From Nageia nagi (Eukaryota > Pinophyta): a DNA stretch of 64,000 nt. Positions within the stretch are counted from its first letter, which is position 1. Every line of letters begins with the position of its first letter. Under the pieces are notes generated by a model. That model saw nothing but the letters and a program-made list of their open reading frames with translations, searched no databases and had not been told where the DNA came from. Shown here in pieces: positions 23,219 to 34,760 of this stretch. The stretch is taken from contig JBITNC010000001.1 in assembly GCA_050084985.1 (NCBI GenBank), positions 9,858,001-9,922,000 of the forward strand. The letters run 5' to 3'. Both the position numbers and the translations under genes were made by a program.

Positions 23219-23744
23219 GTGATTGAAGCAATGAAATTACATGTCCAAAGAAGAAGTGTAGAAGAAAAATGGTGAGAACTATGAACTCTTTATTGCACTA
23301 CCCCTTGTTGTTGCTAATGATGAGGGTCCCTTACAGCCCCCTTTTGATTTGGATTCCTTAAGAAAGATCCTTGAATGGTGCAAATAAGGAAAAAAATCAT
23401 GAAGAGTCTCTCTCTATGAATGATAATGTGTAGATGATGGAAATGATTATGCTATTAGGTAGCTGTATAGTTCCATATCCAATGTTGGAGATGAAAAATG
23501 TGTTTTTTTTATTGCTTCAACCATGAATCTGGCAATTCCATCATTCATGATGCTCGAGAACCATTCACACTTACATCCATACCTTGAAACAAAGAGGATT
23601 TGCTTTTACTAGGATGGAATGGTGATGAAATGGATATCACTAGCAATGTAGGGAATAGTGTACATGCCATAGATGATGTGGAATTCTTTGTATTTTCTTC
23701 TTCTCTTAAAAATGTAGAAACTTGAAATGAAGTTTCATTAAGAA

Positions 23745-24315
23745 AAATATGATGGATGCATAGTGAGTTGCATCATCCATTGATGATGAGTCAATGTCAG
23801 CAATCTACTTATGGTTGCATCATCATTTACCTTTTAAGTGAGTGAACTCTCACTAGCCATGCCATTAGCCATCGATGATCATACATTTTATGTCTATGAT
23901 CCAAAGATATTATGCTTTGGATGGGTTCAAAGAAAAAATCATATGGATACATAGTAAGTGGCATCATCCATTGGGCATGAGCCAATGTCAACATCTTGCT
24001 TATGGCTACATCATCAGTTTACTTTTGAGTGAGTGAACTCTCATTAGCTATGTCGTTGGCCATTGATAATCATATCTTTTATGTCTAGGATCCAAATAGA
24101 TTATGATTTAGATCAGTTTAAAGTAAAAAGCATGTGGATAAATAACAAGTTTCATCATCCATTAGAGATGATCCAATGTCAACATCTCACTCATGGTTGC
24201 ATAGTTGATTTACTTTTAAGTGAGTGAAATCTCACTAACCATATCGTTGGCCATCGATGATCATATGTTTTATGTCTACAATCTAGACACATTATGCTAT
24301 ATAGTAAGGATGAAA
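23745..24315. repeat. 191-bp tandem repeat, 3 copies
   Basis: CATCATCCAT anchors at 23771, 23962 and 24153 give a 191-base period. Each unit contains AGTGAG...CTCACT and, in the first copy, TCATCA...TGATGA inverted repeats, and the constant GGCCAT(C/T)GAT(G/A)ATCATA. It lies in the 3' tail of the outer element. No coding frame spans it. Confidence 0.85.
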
Positions 24316-25984
24316 TAAATATAAAATTTATTCATAGTTTTTTCTTTAGTAACCCACACTGGTGATGTCTTGCAATAGATTTGATATTTGTGCATGGAGG
24401 AAAATGTCTATAATTATTAGATTTTCAATAAACAATGCTTCAAATCAGTCCTTCATATGAACATTAATAAAGAACATAATGAAATTAATCAAAAATGTAC
24501 CTAATTTTTAGTTGTTGATTGGTTTGGATGTGTGAATTGCATAAATTTTCAAAGAAAACCCACACCATTGGCAGCATGGGATGCATCAAATTTGGTGATC
24601 TTATCTTCAACAAAAGTAATCACTATCCTAAAAAGATGTCATTTTCATGAAGATATTAGAAAATAACATTGAAATGAAATAAAGTTTTGAATTGCTTCAA
24701 TTTGGGAGATTTGTAGCAATCTTAGGCTGCTAGCAGGGTGAAGTTTCCTATTTTATGTGCAGGATTTTGGACATTCTATATGAACCATGCATTTGTATCA
24801 TTTTAATGTCTAGATATAGTGAAATAAGTTTGAAGATTACCAAAATAAGTTTTGGAACATGCCTCAAGTAGCTATAGTTAGACATGTTTGGAATCCCTCA
24901 TTCAAGTGTTCATAATATTCTTGTGACAACTACATAGATCTATTAGATAGACATAATGTAAGAAATTATTTGAAAGTTTGTTTAAATTTCCTTTTTATAT
25001 ACAATTAATAGTGTGCAAAAGAATGAACCAACTCCCAAACTATATGGTGCCTTTAATTCATGATGAAATATGAATTTTACCCATACTTGGACTCATAGAC
25101 AAGAATGGATCTGAAAGATAAAATTTTAATGTGTAAGAGTAATAATACTAAAACTTCATAATGTAATTTTATATCATCTAATAATATTCAAGTGCCACTC
25201 ATCATTTCCTAAATTTGCAAACAACCTAAATTGAAGAAGTGCATTTTGAATTTTTTCTATTTCATGCAATTTCACACCGTTGAAGGCATATTTTTAATAC
25301 AAATTTAATAAAAAATTATAATTACTTTGTTTGCATTCCTAAATAGGTGGCCAATATTCAAATGAATTTCATGAATTATTTTGAGATATTTTCATTTTAT
25401 TGCATGCATAATACATAAAAATGCACATTGTTGGTGGCATGAAAATCACATTTTTACACTTTGGAAAAGAGATGTTAGAAACTTGAAATTTTTCTAAGAA
25501 ATGTGGTCATACAAAATAATGATTCTACTTGCCCTAGGAGGAAAAAAGAGCAATGCGTTGGTTTCTAGGTCAAAAGCCAACTTATATAAACAAATTTTCA
25601 AAAGAAATAGTCATTTTGACTTTTTCATCAACCAAAATTTGAGTGCTTTAGTCCTTTAGCACCTCAAGCAATGAAGTGTTATTGGATTCTTGATTTCTTA
25701 TTGGTTTCTTGCTTAGATTGAGTTTTTACTATTATTTTACCATCCAGAGCTATCTTATGATTGATTTTGATTCTTCTACCATGGAAAATGGAGATTGGAG
25801 GATAATCAATCACCCAATTACTAGTAGATGCGATCACATTATAAAGTTACTATGATCTCTTCCTTATGACCACACGATGAGTTGCTTTTGATTGTGCAAT
25901 TTTGTTTTTATTTATAATTTTCAATTTAGGGATTTTGCTTTGCTAGATAGGTTCAATTTTTAACTTTTTGCCTTGCAAGAGTGC
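24316..25984. other. no gene seen; AT-rich tail of the outer gypsy
   Basis: Short echoes of CACACC(A/G)TTGG(C/A)(A/G)GCAT occur near 24571, 25276 and 25430, but I could not build them into a repeat. No domain was recognised on either strand. Confidence 0.35.
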
Positions 25985-27109
25985 AAGGTCCTCATGAGAG
26001 GAGGTAATATGATGATAGCTATGCTTGATAAAGCATAGACATGGTTGAGGAATGCACATATCGATGATATCCTAGACAGGTATGGTATTGAAAATTTGGC
26101 TATTATTGGGCACATCTAGTAGGATTTACCTCTCCTGACAATGATAATAGAGCATTGCAATCCTAATTATTGGACATTTCATCTTCCCTTAGGTGAAATA
26201 TCAATGACCTTACTTGATGTATACTATATCTAGGGTATCCCCATCAGGGGAATTTGATGTCATAGTGAGAGATTACAAATAATAATATTCATGAGCAAGA
26301 GGCTTTATGGCTCACTGGTGAGGCAGATCATGATTAGGAGTATCAGGCTTTCTATCTTATAGAGGTGTGTTGATTTGTATCAACAAGGCATCATTTTTGG
26401 CTATATATTGTAGCTATCATAGCCACATACTTATGAACAAGGGTAGTTCAACTTTTCCACTTGGCCTAGTATGTATGGTTAGGTAGATTTATGAGCAACT
26501 TAGTTTATTTAGGGGCTAGTGCTTTTATCCTAGTTGTACAAATATTTATACAACTTCATGAGTGCTGATAAAATAAACATAATGATTGCACATGTGATCC
26601 TACTATAGATTTGGGCCTATGAGCACATAGCTATTGTGTGATTTGTAGGATCGAACTAGTGTGTTGGACCTCACATGGTAGTGGATATAGTATCCACACT
26701 CTTTAAAGGCCCAAAGGAGGGAGTTAGATTGATTGCACATAAAGGATTTATATAGGTGTGCTTTTAGGATTATGTATGGCATTTTGACACACATAAGCTT
26801 GCATGGGTCCATTAGGACTATTTTCTCTAGAACAAAAACAAGAAAGATAATGGAGCCCTACCATCGTAGTCACATTTTGAAACAATTTGGTATTCAATAG
26901 GACATCTTGCCCATGCCCATAGCATACAAGTGGCACTTAGTGGAGAGGTACTTGCTAATAAGATCACAAATGATTCTTGCATGGAGGGTTACTTGGGAGG
27001 AGCCTTGAGTGATGTATGCAATTGCTCATGTGTCTATGGCTCCCAGGTTTCCCCCAATTATGTTGCATGATGGGTAGGAGTGCACCCTGGTGATATTGGT
27101 ATGGATGAG
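25985..27109 (+). pseudogene. plant mobile domain (PMD) ORF, antisense to the outer gypsy
   Basis: The plus strand encodes a decayed aminotransferase-like plant mobile domain. Readable blocks are TWLRNAHIDDILDRYGIE (about 26042-26095), NYWTFHLPLGEISMTLLD (26163-26216, the family's FHLP.GE.T.TL.DV pattern), GIPIRGI (26234), the ADKINIMIAHVILL...IWAYEHIAI helix pair (about 26567-26635), and CVGPHMV further on. PMD proteins of the MAIL/MAIN kind act in plant gene silencing, and related domains also occur inside transposons. About fifteen stops, mostly at Gln/Trp/Arg positions, and at least one frameshift make this a pseudogene. Its 3' end is cut by the inner gypsy. Position near the 3' LTR and opposite strand fit an antisense extra ORF of a gypsy element, but a host pseudogene is not excluded. 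Confidence 0.7.
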
Positions 27110-27324
27110 TGTATTCCTTTAGAATAACACTCAAAAATTAGGGTAATTATATTATTTTTCATTCTTCATTATTTCATTCTTTAGTGATCAGGAGTTATGT
27201 ATATAAGAGTACCCAAGGGGACATTATTCTTTTAGAGTCTTCATGAGTTGTAAAATTTTGTATTTTTCCATTATAAATCCCTCTTTTCTCATTTCTTTTC
27301 CTTAGGGTGTTGGGATTCATTTTT

Positions 27325-27540
27325 TAGTAGTACCTAGGAATTACATAAATAAGGATACTTAAGAGTTAAGTTATTTTTTTAGTAGTACCCAAGAATTACA
27401 TAAATAAGGATACCTAGGAGTTATGTCATTTTTTAGTAGTACCTAGGAATTACATAAATAAGGATACCTAGGAGTTGTATCATTTTTTTAGTAGTACCTA
27501 GGATTATGTAAATAAGGATACCCAAGAGTTATGTTAATAA
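27325..27540 (+). repeat. 55-bp tandem array, 4 copies
   Basis: TAGTAGTACC anchors at 27325, 27380, 27434 and 27489; each unit has ACATAAATAAGGATACC and a GAGTTATGTCATTTTT-like tail. The 3' LTR has three copies (47743, 47798, 47852). Confidence 0.85.
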
Positions 27541-27754
27541 GACTTATGTCAATTCTATATTCTTTTATTCTTTAGTGACTAGGGAGTTGAGACTACCTGG
27601 GAGTCATGTCATCTTCTTCAATATACTCAAGAAGTCATGTATGTAAAAGTTTCTTGGAATCAGAGTGTTTAGGAATTATTAGCATAAATGTCCAAAACTT
27701 GTACACATTCAGAGTTTGACTTTTGAAGAATATCAATGGTACTTAAGGATTTTG

Positions 27755-28140
27755 AAGGATGATGTCACAATTTTTGGTAACAGTAAGCGAATCCTAGAAG
27801 AATCAAAACATCAATAAAGCCTAAGAATTTTGAAGGATGACATCATAATTTTTGGTAAAAATAAGCAAGTCTGATAGAATTAGAACATTAATAAAGCCTA
27901 AGCATTTTGAAGGATGATGTCATAGTTTTTGTAAAAATAAGCAAGTCCTAGAGCAAGCAATGGTAGGTGCAAAACTTTTGAAGAACATTAATAGAGCTCG
28001 ATGATTTTGGGAGATGACATCACAATTTTTTATTAAAATTAGCAAGTCCCAAAGAAATCAGAATATCAATAAAGCCCACCAATCCTAAGACATGACATCA
28101 TGATTTTTGACTAAAATTAGTAGGTCCTAAAGAAATAGAT
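27755..28140 (+). repeat. 77-100-bp array carrying TGA(TG/CA)TCA boxes, 5 copies
   Basis: Boxes at 27758 (GATGATGTCA), 27836 (GATGACATCA), 27913 (GATGATGTCA), 28013 (GATGACATCA) and 28091 (CATGACATCA), each followed by a TTTTT run and AAAATAAGC or AAAATTAGC. The 3' LTR has the same five at 48133, 48211, 48289, 48388 and 48466. Confidence 0.85.
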
Positions 28141-28759
28141 CATCAATAGAGCCTGAAAGAAGAACATAGAGCCTGAAAAGCAAGTGAAGGAGTAATGCAT
28201 GAGAAAGAACACCTGGATCCACTTCATCTTATGTGTTTGACCCTTAGGGCCTTGTTAATGTGTCAAAATTAACTCATTTTGACATAATAGTGGCAGTTCT
28301 TCTTAAACCAAGTGAACATAATGTCTAGCAACCACCATTACTCTAATTACTAACATCCATAGTAGAGATCATAAAAATTATAGAGAAGTAGATAGCAGCT
28401 GATAAAGCATAATACCAATTCATACCAATCAATATGTAATTAAATAACTACTTAATTAGCTACAATGCTATCTTAAATTAGCTATAGTGCTACCTTCAAT
28501 CAACAATAATGTTATATTCAATCCGAGATAAGGTTAAAGAAGGAGCAATTAACGACATGTCAAAAGGATTACGAATCTATGGACATGGCTAACCAAAAGT
28601 TGCAAATTCCCAAATATTTATGTTGATTAGTACTTGTTCACTATATAATCTAGCACAGTTGTAGCATTTATGTAAATAGTGCTATTTTAGTTATTTCATT
28701 CAATGCTAGTAGTAATGTATATTAATGAAACCCAACCAACCAAGGAGGGGGGGAAGTTG

Positions 28760-28768
28760 TATAAATAG
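28760..28768 (+). promoter_or_regulatory. TATA box of the inner gypsy LTR
   Basis: TATAAATAG, preserved at 49136-49144 in the 3' LTR, with GGAGGGGGGGAAGTTG just upstream in both. Confidence 0.7.
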
Positions 28769-29268
28769 ATAGCTTTTAGAAATAAAAAGGTCAAACATTT
28801 TAGCAAATTTACCCTAATATGTAAGAGCAATTCACATATGATAATACAAATAGATAATGCTTTGCCCTCTTGCAACAAAGTGACTATTATTGCTTTTATG
28901 AATGTTATGTGTGAAATGTTCTCTTCAAGTTATGGCTGTGTGTTGTGATTGCGAGACCCCAAGTGCAAGATAATTTGCTATTCTTAATCTTAGCTATGGA
29001 TTGCTTCCTATGTTGCAATGCTCAAGTTGTAAATTTCCTATTTTAGTTATTTATTTACTTATCTCTTTCTTGTAACTCTCCATCTTTTTATTCCTTTCCT
29101 ATTACTTTTAACCTTAAATATAGATAGGAACTAACCTATAAACTGGAGATTGAACAAAAAACCAATAGAGCGCATCTCTACCACCTTCTACTCTTTCAAG
29201 GAACCTACCATTGCAAGAAGCAGAGAACATGACCATACCAAACCCTTGAGGTTATGCTATACCGATCA

Positions 29269-29429
29269 ATAATAGCTAGTTCCATTTTTGGCATGCCTAG
29301 TGGGACATGAGCTAAATATCATATTTAGTAGGCATTATTATGCCAGATAGCCTCATCTAGTGGGTTATCAATCTGATCCTTCAAGATTATAAGGTTCTTG
29401 TAACCTTATTGATGACTATGATATCAACC
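29269..29429 (+). other. leader with primer-binding-like sequence
   Basis: ATAATAGCTAGTTCC, then TTTTTGGCATGCCTAGTGGG from 29288. This matches the leader signature of the sister element at 9385. Confidence 0.5.
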
Positions 29430-31150
29430 AATCAATGTTTTGAACCCTGGCACCTTTGAAACATAGACTAATTAGAAGTAGTGCCAAAATTTCTCTTAGA
29501 TAGCCTAGATTTCAAACTCTATCACTTCCTCATAGGAGGACTAAATGAAAGATATCTTAGGTTGTGTCTCCTTTTATCTCTTTAAGGGAAACCCCTTTAT
29601 TAGTTGTATTTGACTCATTCGTAAAAGTTCCTTTGCCTCTTATACATTCTCCAAGTATGGCTCAACCAGTAGATTTTCCTACTTAGAATAATAGTCATCC
29701 TTTGGTAGCTGCTAATTCACCACCTATACCGCAAGCAGTTTTTAAAGTTTTGCCTAAGTATGATGGCTCTGAAAAGATGCCATATGATCACTATCAAAAT
29801 GTATCTTTATTGGCTTTAAACTTTAACATTACTGATGAAATTGTGATGACAAGGCTACTATCACATTCTTTTGAAGGCAAAGTAGTCAAGTGGTTCAGAA
29901 CTCTCACCCCCTAATCTAGAAATTCATGGGGAGAGTTGTGTTAGGCTTTGATTAAAAGATTTTCTATAGATGGTGATGATAGCACATTCCTTAGCCTCAT
30001 AACATGTATCAAAAGACATTCTTATGAATCTATTGATAATTTTAACATTAGATTTGAAAGAACATGGAAGTTCATACCAGCAAAGATTAGACCAACAAAT
30101 GCATAAGCTTTGGTATATTATAAAAAAGCTTTTCTTCCTAACCTTAATATACTTATTATTATGTTAGGAGATACATTCTCAGATGTTTACCAAATGGCAA
30201 AGATTATAGAACATACCATGGTTTCCTCTGGTAAAATGTAGCCTAGAATAATCATGCCTATATGATAATTAGTATTAACCAAGATTCTAGCCCAAGGTCA
30301 ACCAACCAGAATAGTCTAATCCTCCTAAAATAATTGGGAATGTTATTATGGCTAGTTCTATAGATAGTGCTACTTCGGGCATTAAGAATGGTGTCCACCA
30401 TGTTTAGCTCCTTATTTTCTAGAATCATATGTAGTATATCAACATTAGTATTTGGGGTTACATTCTAATCAAATGGTAGAACCTACTTTAGATCATGCTA
30501 TCAACCTCATAATGGTCAACTTTTGGGTTCCAAGATATGCTAGACAATAAGCAAATTATGTTCAAACTAGAGTAACTTCTTTAATAGCTCCACAACAACC
30601 TCAAGCCACTTAGTAGTATCGAGCTTCCACTCAAGCCCAACCTGAACCCAAGAAAGCTAAGACTCCCTTAGCTTAGCCTCAAAACCAACATCATCAAGTC
30701 TCATTTAATCTAGGTACTATTCCATCAAGTTTGGGTACTATTTTGTCAAACCTAGGTACTAATGCCTCGGGTGAAATAAACCTTGCTGCAACAAGAAAAG
30801 AAGTCCTAGAGAAAGAAAGACCCCATACATTGAGATATCCTTTCATCATTGATTATCATAAAGAAAAGGCTACTCAACATTTTAGAACATATCAGTAAGC
30901 AAAAACAAGTAAGTCCATCCCATATGCTCCTTACAACATTATGGAAGAATTGAAGAAAACTCCTTATAGGATGAATATGTTTGATGCATTAAGGATACCA
31001 AGTTAATAAGATCTTCTGCAAGAAGGTTTAAAATTAAGAAATAGTAAAAAGAAGATAAATGAAGAGAATACTATCTATGTTGTGTCTGAATTTGTCCTTC
31101 CAACTCCAATAGGTGTAACAAGACCCTAACCTTTCTATTTATCCCTGAGA
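29430..31150 (+). pseudogene. gag: inner gypsy gag
   Basis: Capsid/nucleocapsid precursor. The N-terminal part is decayed; an internal ATG at 29657 begins the best-preserved stretch. The retrotrans-gag domain runs from about 29735 (FKVLPKYDGSEKMPYDHY) through HSFEGKVVKWFRTLTP (29868-29913) to the DTFSDVYQMAKIIEHTM block near 30172-30220, and is homologous to 9780-10250. A Cys-poor remnant near 30390 stands where the zinc knuckle should be. Stops are mainly TAG/TAA at Gln positions. A Gln/Pro-rich linker and a conserved-looking stretch (IPYAPYNIMEELKKTPYRM, 30916-30972) lead into protease. Confidence 0.8.
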
Positions 31151-31159
31151 TTAGAAGGC

Positions 31160-31485
31160 TAGGTAGTAAATAATTGTATGCTTGATACTGGAGTTACCAT
31201 AATTGTTATCCCTAAAGTTGTTGTAGATGAAATGAAATTGTACATTACAAGATGCATTGGTGGTGTCATAAAGTTAGATTCTTTCTCAGTAGATGTGGTT
31301 GGTAGTGTTAAAGGTGTTCAAATAACCTTGAATGCCTTTCTTGATATTCATGTTTTCCAAGACATTATTGTAGTTGATATTCCACCTCTATTCAAAATAT
31401 GTCTTTCTAGAGAATTTACTGCTAAATTGGAAGGGTACCTAGCCTTATACTATAGTCATATTCTACTTCCTTTCTAAAATAAATA
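31160..31485 (+). pseudogene. pol: aspartic protease domain
   Basis: The MLDTGVT motif at 31178-31198 is the D-T-G catalytic loop of a retroviral-type aspartic protease, preceded by a decayed beta strand. The frame is open to 31477 and includes a VFQDIIVVDIPPLF segment. This domain would cut the Gag-Pol precursor. A TAA after LLPF (31475) ends the frame. Confidence 0.75.
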
Positions 31486-31735
31486 GGTGAAGATTTTGAA
31501 TGAAGGCACTAAAACTCTCCATATCAAGAAGATTGATGAAGTAAATTGTATGAATGATCCACAACTAATGGAGATATTTGAAAGTGACACACTAAGAGAA
31601 TCACTATTAATAACTAAAGTTCTATCAGCAAATGATCTAAATTATCATGTCATAGATGCTAGCATGGGCAATTATTATCTATATGAGAAATTTTAGCCAA
31701 TTTTAGTTACTACTGATAAAGAACATGAGGTATGG

Positions 31736-32112
31736 ACAATGTATTTTGATGGTTCCCAATGTAGACATGGATGTGGAGCTAGAGTGGTCTTCAAATCTCC
31801 CAAGGGGACTACCAAAAGATTCTCCTTCCAATTCATATGGACCTGTACAAATAGTGCTATTGAGTATGAATCCCTTTATTTAGGGTTATCTAAAGCAATC
31901 AATATAGGCATTAGATGCCTGATTATCTATGGTGATTCTGAATTGGTCATCAAGTAAGTCAAAAATCAGATCAGTGCAAAACACCATTATCTAAAGAACT
32001 ATAGAAATAAAGTGTGGGATTTATTAGAATCATTTTTGGCTATCAATTTTGTATCTATTCCTAAAAGGCACAACCAAATAGCTAATGCACTTGCTAGAAG
32101 AGGAACATGTTA
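31736..32112 (+). pseudogene. pol: additional (plant-type) RNase H placed before RT
   Basis: A complete RNase H-like fold by motif: MYFDGSQCRHGCGA (first catalytic Asp, 31739), AIEYESLYLGL (Glu, near 31856), IIYGDSELVIK (Asp, near 31922) and IANALAR (32078-32098), where the family normally has ADALA, so the fourth acidic residue is now Asn. Plant Tat-like gypsy elements carry such an extra RNase H besides the one attached to RT; it removes RNA from RNA:DNA hybrids. Here it lies between protease and RT. One stop (TAA at 31955) interrupts it. Confidence 0.8.
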
Positions 32113-32589
32113 TGATCTTGCTTATTATAAAAAAGGAGCTCTTGGAGTCAAAGTTTAGTGTAGGCCTTTAGTACCCAATGTTGTAAACTTCTGGTAGGTA
32201 TTTGACTCCAATGAGCATATTATAAACTTCCTCATAGATGAAGCAGTGGCTCACACTTTTGGTACTCAAAAAATGTTTGATTATTTCCAAGAATTACAAC
32301 TTAGAAATAATGTAATATCAAAAGGATTTCACTCTTTTGAAAGACTATTTGATTCAAAATATATCCTAAAAACCAAGTCTTTGATCATCTTGAAGGAGAA
32401 TTATGTTGAGCTAAAAGTAGAGCTTGATAAGTATGTAAAAGTTAGTTCAAAGTGTTCTAGTGTAGAAAGGCTACTATGTATCAGATTTATCATGAGTTTT
32501 CCCAAGTGATTGCTTAGACTTATGATAATCTTAATACATATGACAAAGATGTCATCCAACACATAACTGAGCTTGAACTAGAAGCTAAA
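32113..32589 (+). pseudogene. pol: linker between extra RNase H and RT
   Basis: Part of the polyprotein with no recognised domain. RPLVPNVVNFW (near 32161) is followed by VFDSNEHIINFL; this reads like the RPSxPDNVxxWxVF segment I remember from plant polyproteins with an RNase H before RT. The open frame 32246-32509 is part of it. Confidence 0.5.
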
Positions 32590-33012
32590 CCATATAGGCA
32601 AAAATAGAGACTTATAATTCCATAGATAGAATAAGCTATGAAATAGGAGTTAATCAAGCTCCTTGATTCAAAAATCATTTATCCTATCAATCATTCTTCT
32701 TGGGTTACAAATTTAATTCTTGTGAGAAAAAAAGTGGAGATATCATACTCTATGTTGATTTCAAAATTTTGAATAAAGTGTCCCTAAAAGATAATTATCC
32801 TCTCCCTCCTATGGAGTATATCCTACATACAATAGCCAAAGCTTGCTATTTTTCAATGATTGATGTTACTCAAGGTTTAATAAGATTTGGATGAAGGATG
32901 AAGATTAGTTCAAAACAACATTTACAACTAAATGAGGGACATTTGTTTTTCAAAGGATGCCATTTGGTATTTCTAATGCAAGAGCTATTTTTTAAAGAGC
33001 CATGGATCATGG
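32590..33012 (+). pseudogene. pol: gypsy reverse transcriptase, truncated
   Basis: Fingers and part of the palm are readable: KSGDIILYVDFKILN, VSLKDNYPLPPMEYIL (32781-32828), SMIDVTQGL with the first catalytic Asp (32857), then, after a stop or frameshift, FKTTFTTK and MPFGISNARAIF (near 32956-32992). The sequence then jumps to RNase H. The Y-x-DD active-site strand, the rest of the palm and the thumb are missing, so RT was lost by an internal deletion near 33010-33045. Confidence 0.8.
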
Positions 33013-33039
33013 ATCACTTCAAAAATTATATCTCCAATA

Positions 33040-33360
33040 ACAGAAGCTCTTATGCTTAAAATTCTTGATATGTCAAAATATTTCATCATGTATTCACATA
33101 GAGAAGATAAGAGCATTGCTGCAATTCTTGCATAGAAGGATGATAATAATGAAGAACATCTGATTACCTTTCATAATCAAGCACTGCATCAACACTAGCA
33201 AAGGTACTCATTTATTGAAAAGTAAGTGTTTTCCATTATGAAAGGACTTAAAAAGTTCAAACATTATCTCTCATAGTAGAATATTTGTATATACTATTCA
33301 TCTAGATGTAAGAAATTATATTATAGAAGGAGATCTAGGTGAAAAAAAAGCTAGTTGGAT
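33040..33360 (+). pseudogene. pol: gypsy RNase H remnant attached to RT
   Basis: Degraded gypsy-type RNase H: ITEALMLKILDMSKYFIMYS (about 33039-33098), an HREDKSIAAILA stretch, then MKGLKKFKHYLS near 33239-33275. The acidic motifs are not clear; in plant elements of this type this domain is often degenerate. Confidence 0.6.
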
Positions 33361-34760
33361 TACTAAAATAATGGAATATGACATAGAGATTAAGCTAACT
33401 AAGTTGATCAGAGGTAGGGCTCTCTATGAAAGTATGGTTGAAGCTTCACATATGATCGCTCTTGTGGAGGATGAGCAACAACTTAATCATGAAAGTGATT
33501 GGATTAAGCAAATCATGATTTATTTTCAAATTGGAAAGTGCCTTGAAGCTTTAGATAGATTCCAAAAAAAGAGATTCAAGTTGCATGCCCTTAAATTTAT
33601 CATGATAGATGATCACTTATATAGAAATTTTTTTGATCAAATCCTTCTCAAATGTGTGACTCAAGATGAATCTTATAGAATATTGCATGAATTTTATTAT
33701 AGATTCTTTAGAGGGCATTACAGTGGACTAACTATAGCATCAAAGGTATTACAAGCTAGATATTATTGGCCCACTATATTTCAAGATTCATTCAAGATTG
33801 CCTAAGAATGTGATAAGTGCAACAGATTTGTGGGAAAGAGAAGACAAGCCGCCATACCTCTCAAACTTGTGGTAGTCAAAGATCCTTTTCAATAGTGGGG
33901 AATGGACTTCATTGGTGTCATAAATCCAAATTCTTCAGTAGGCCACAAGTTTATTTTGATTGCAATAGATTACTTCACTAGATGTTCAGAGGCTATGCCA
34001 TGCAAAAATGCAGATCAAGAAGTGATGATAGAAATGATTAAAAGGATAATCACCCACTTTGGAATCCCATAGACTATAATGTCAAATAATAGTTTAGCAT
34101 TTACTAGAGGTAATCTATCAAGATTTATAGCTTAGTATGTAATTTACTGGTTATTCTCTTCAAACTATTACCAATAAGGTAATGGGCTAGCTGAATCAAC
34201 TAATAAAAATTTGACCTAGATCATCAAGAGAACAATTGAAGGGAATCCCAAACAATGTTATACATAGTTGGACTATGCATTATGGGTCGATAAAATTAGT
34301 ATAAAATTAGCAACAAAGACATCCCCATATGCATTGGTATATGGTAAAAGACCAATGTTGCTAGTACACATAGAGTTACTAGCTTTAAAAATCTTACAAG
34401 AAATTGAATACCATGATTTTGAGCCACTACAATCCAGATATAATCAACTCTTGAAATTGGAGGAAGATTGAAACAAAGCATATGAGTCATTCTAGCATTG
34501 TCAGCACATTGTGAAGAGGTGGTTTGATAAGAAATATTCTTCTCAAGTGAAGTTTGAACTGAGTGATATTATCATCAAATGGAATGAGAAAATAGCAAAA
34601 CCCAAAAGACACCAAAAATTTGACTCTCTTTGGAGTGGGCCTTACATTATTACCTAGGCCATGCAAAATAATGTATTTAAGCTACAAGATGTTACAAGGT
34701 CCCAGGAATTACCTATTCCCATAAATAGGATCTATTTAAAACATTGTCAGGTGATAAGGT
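33361..34760 (+). pseudogene. pol: gypsy integrase
   Basis: Would insert the cDNA into the chromosome. IEIKLTKLIRGRALYESM (33386-33439) is the connection from RNase H. The HHCC zinc domain is present (LHEFYYRFFRGHYSG near 33684-33728, then ECDKCNRF near 33806). The DDE core has MDFIGVI (33903) for the first Asp; the second Asp has become Asn (MSNNSLAF, near 34080); LAESTNKN (near 34186) gives the Glu. The C-terminal tail runs KRWFDKKYSSQ to FDSLWSGPYIIT and ends near INRIYLKHCQ (34722-34751). Numerous TAG/TAA/TGA stops are present. Confidence 0.85.

Larger units (their letters stand above)
27110..29268 (+). repeat. 5' LTR of the inner gypsy, 2159 bp
   Basis: TGTATTCC...CCGATCA. It contains a 55-bp array (27325-27540), a 77-100-bp array with TGA(TG/CA)TCA boxes (27755-28140), and a TATAAATAG box at 28760-28768. 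Confidence 0.85.

Noticed and set aside
33371-33805. Independent 144-codon gene
   Set aside because: It is the RNase H-integrase connection and zinc domain of the gypsy polyprotein, between stops of the same frame.
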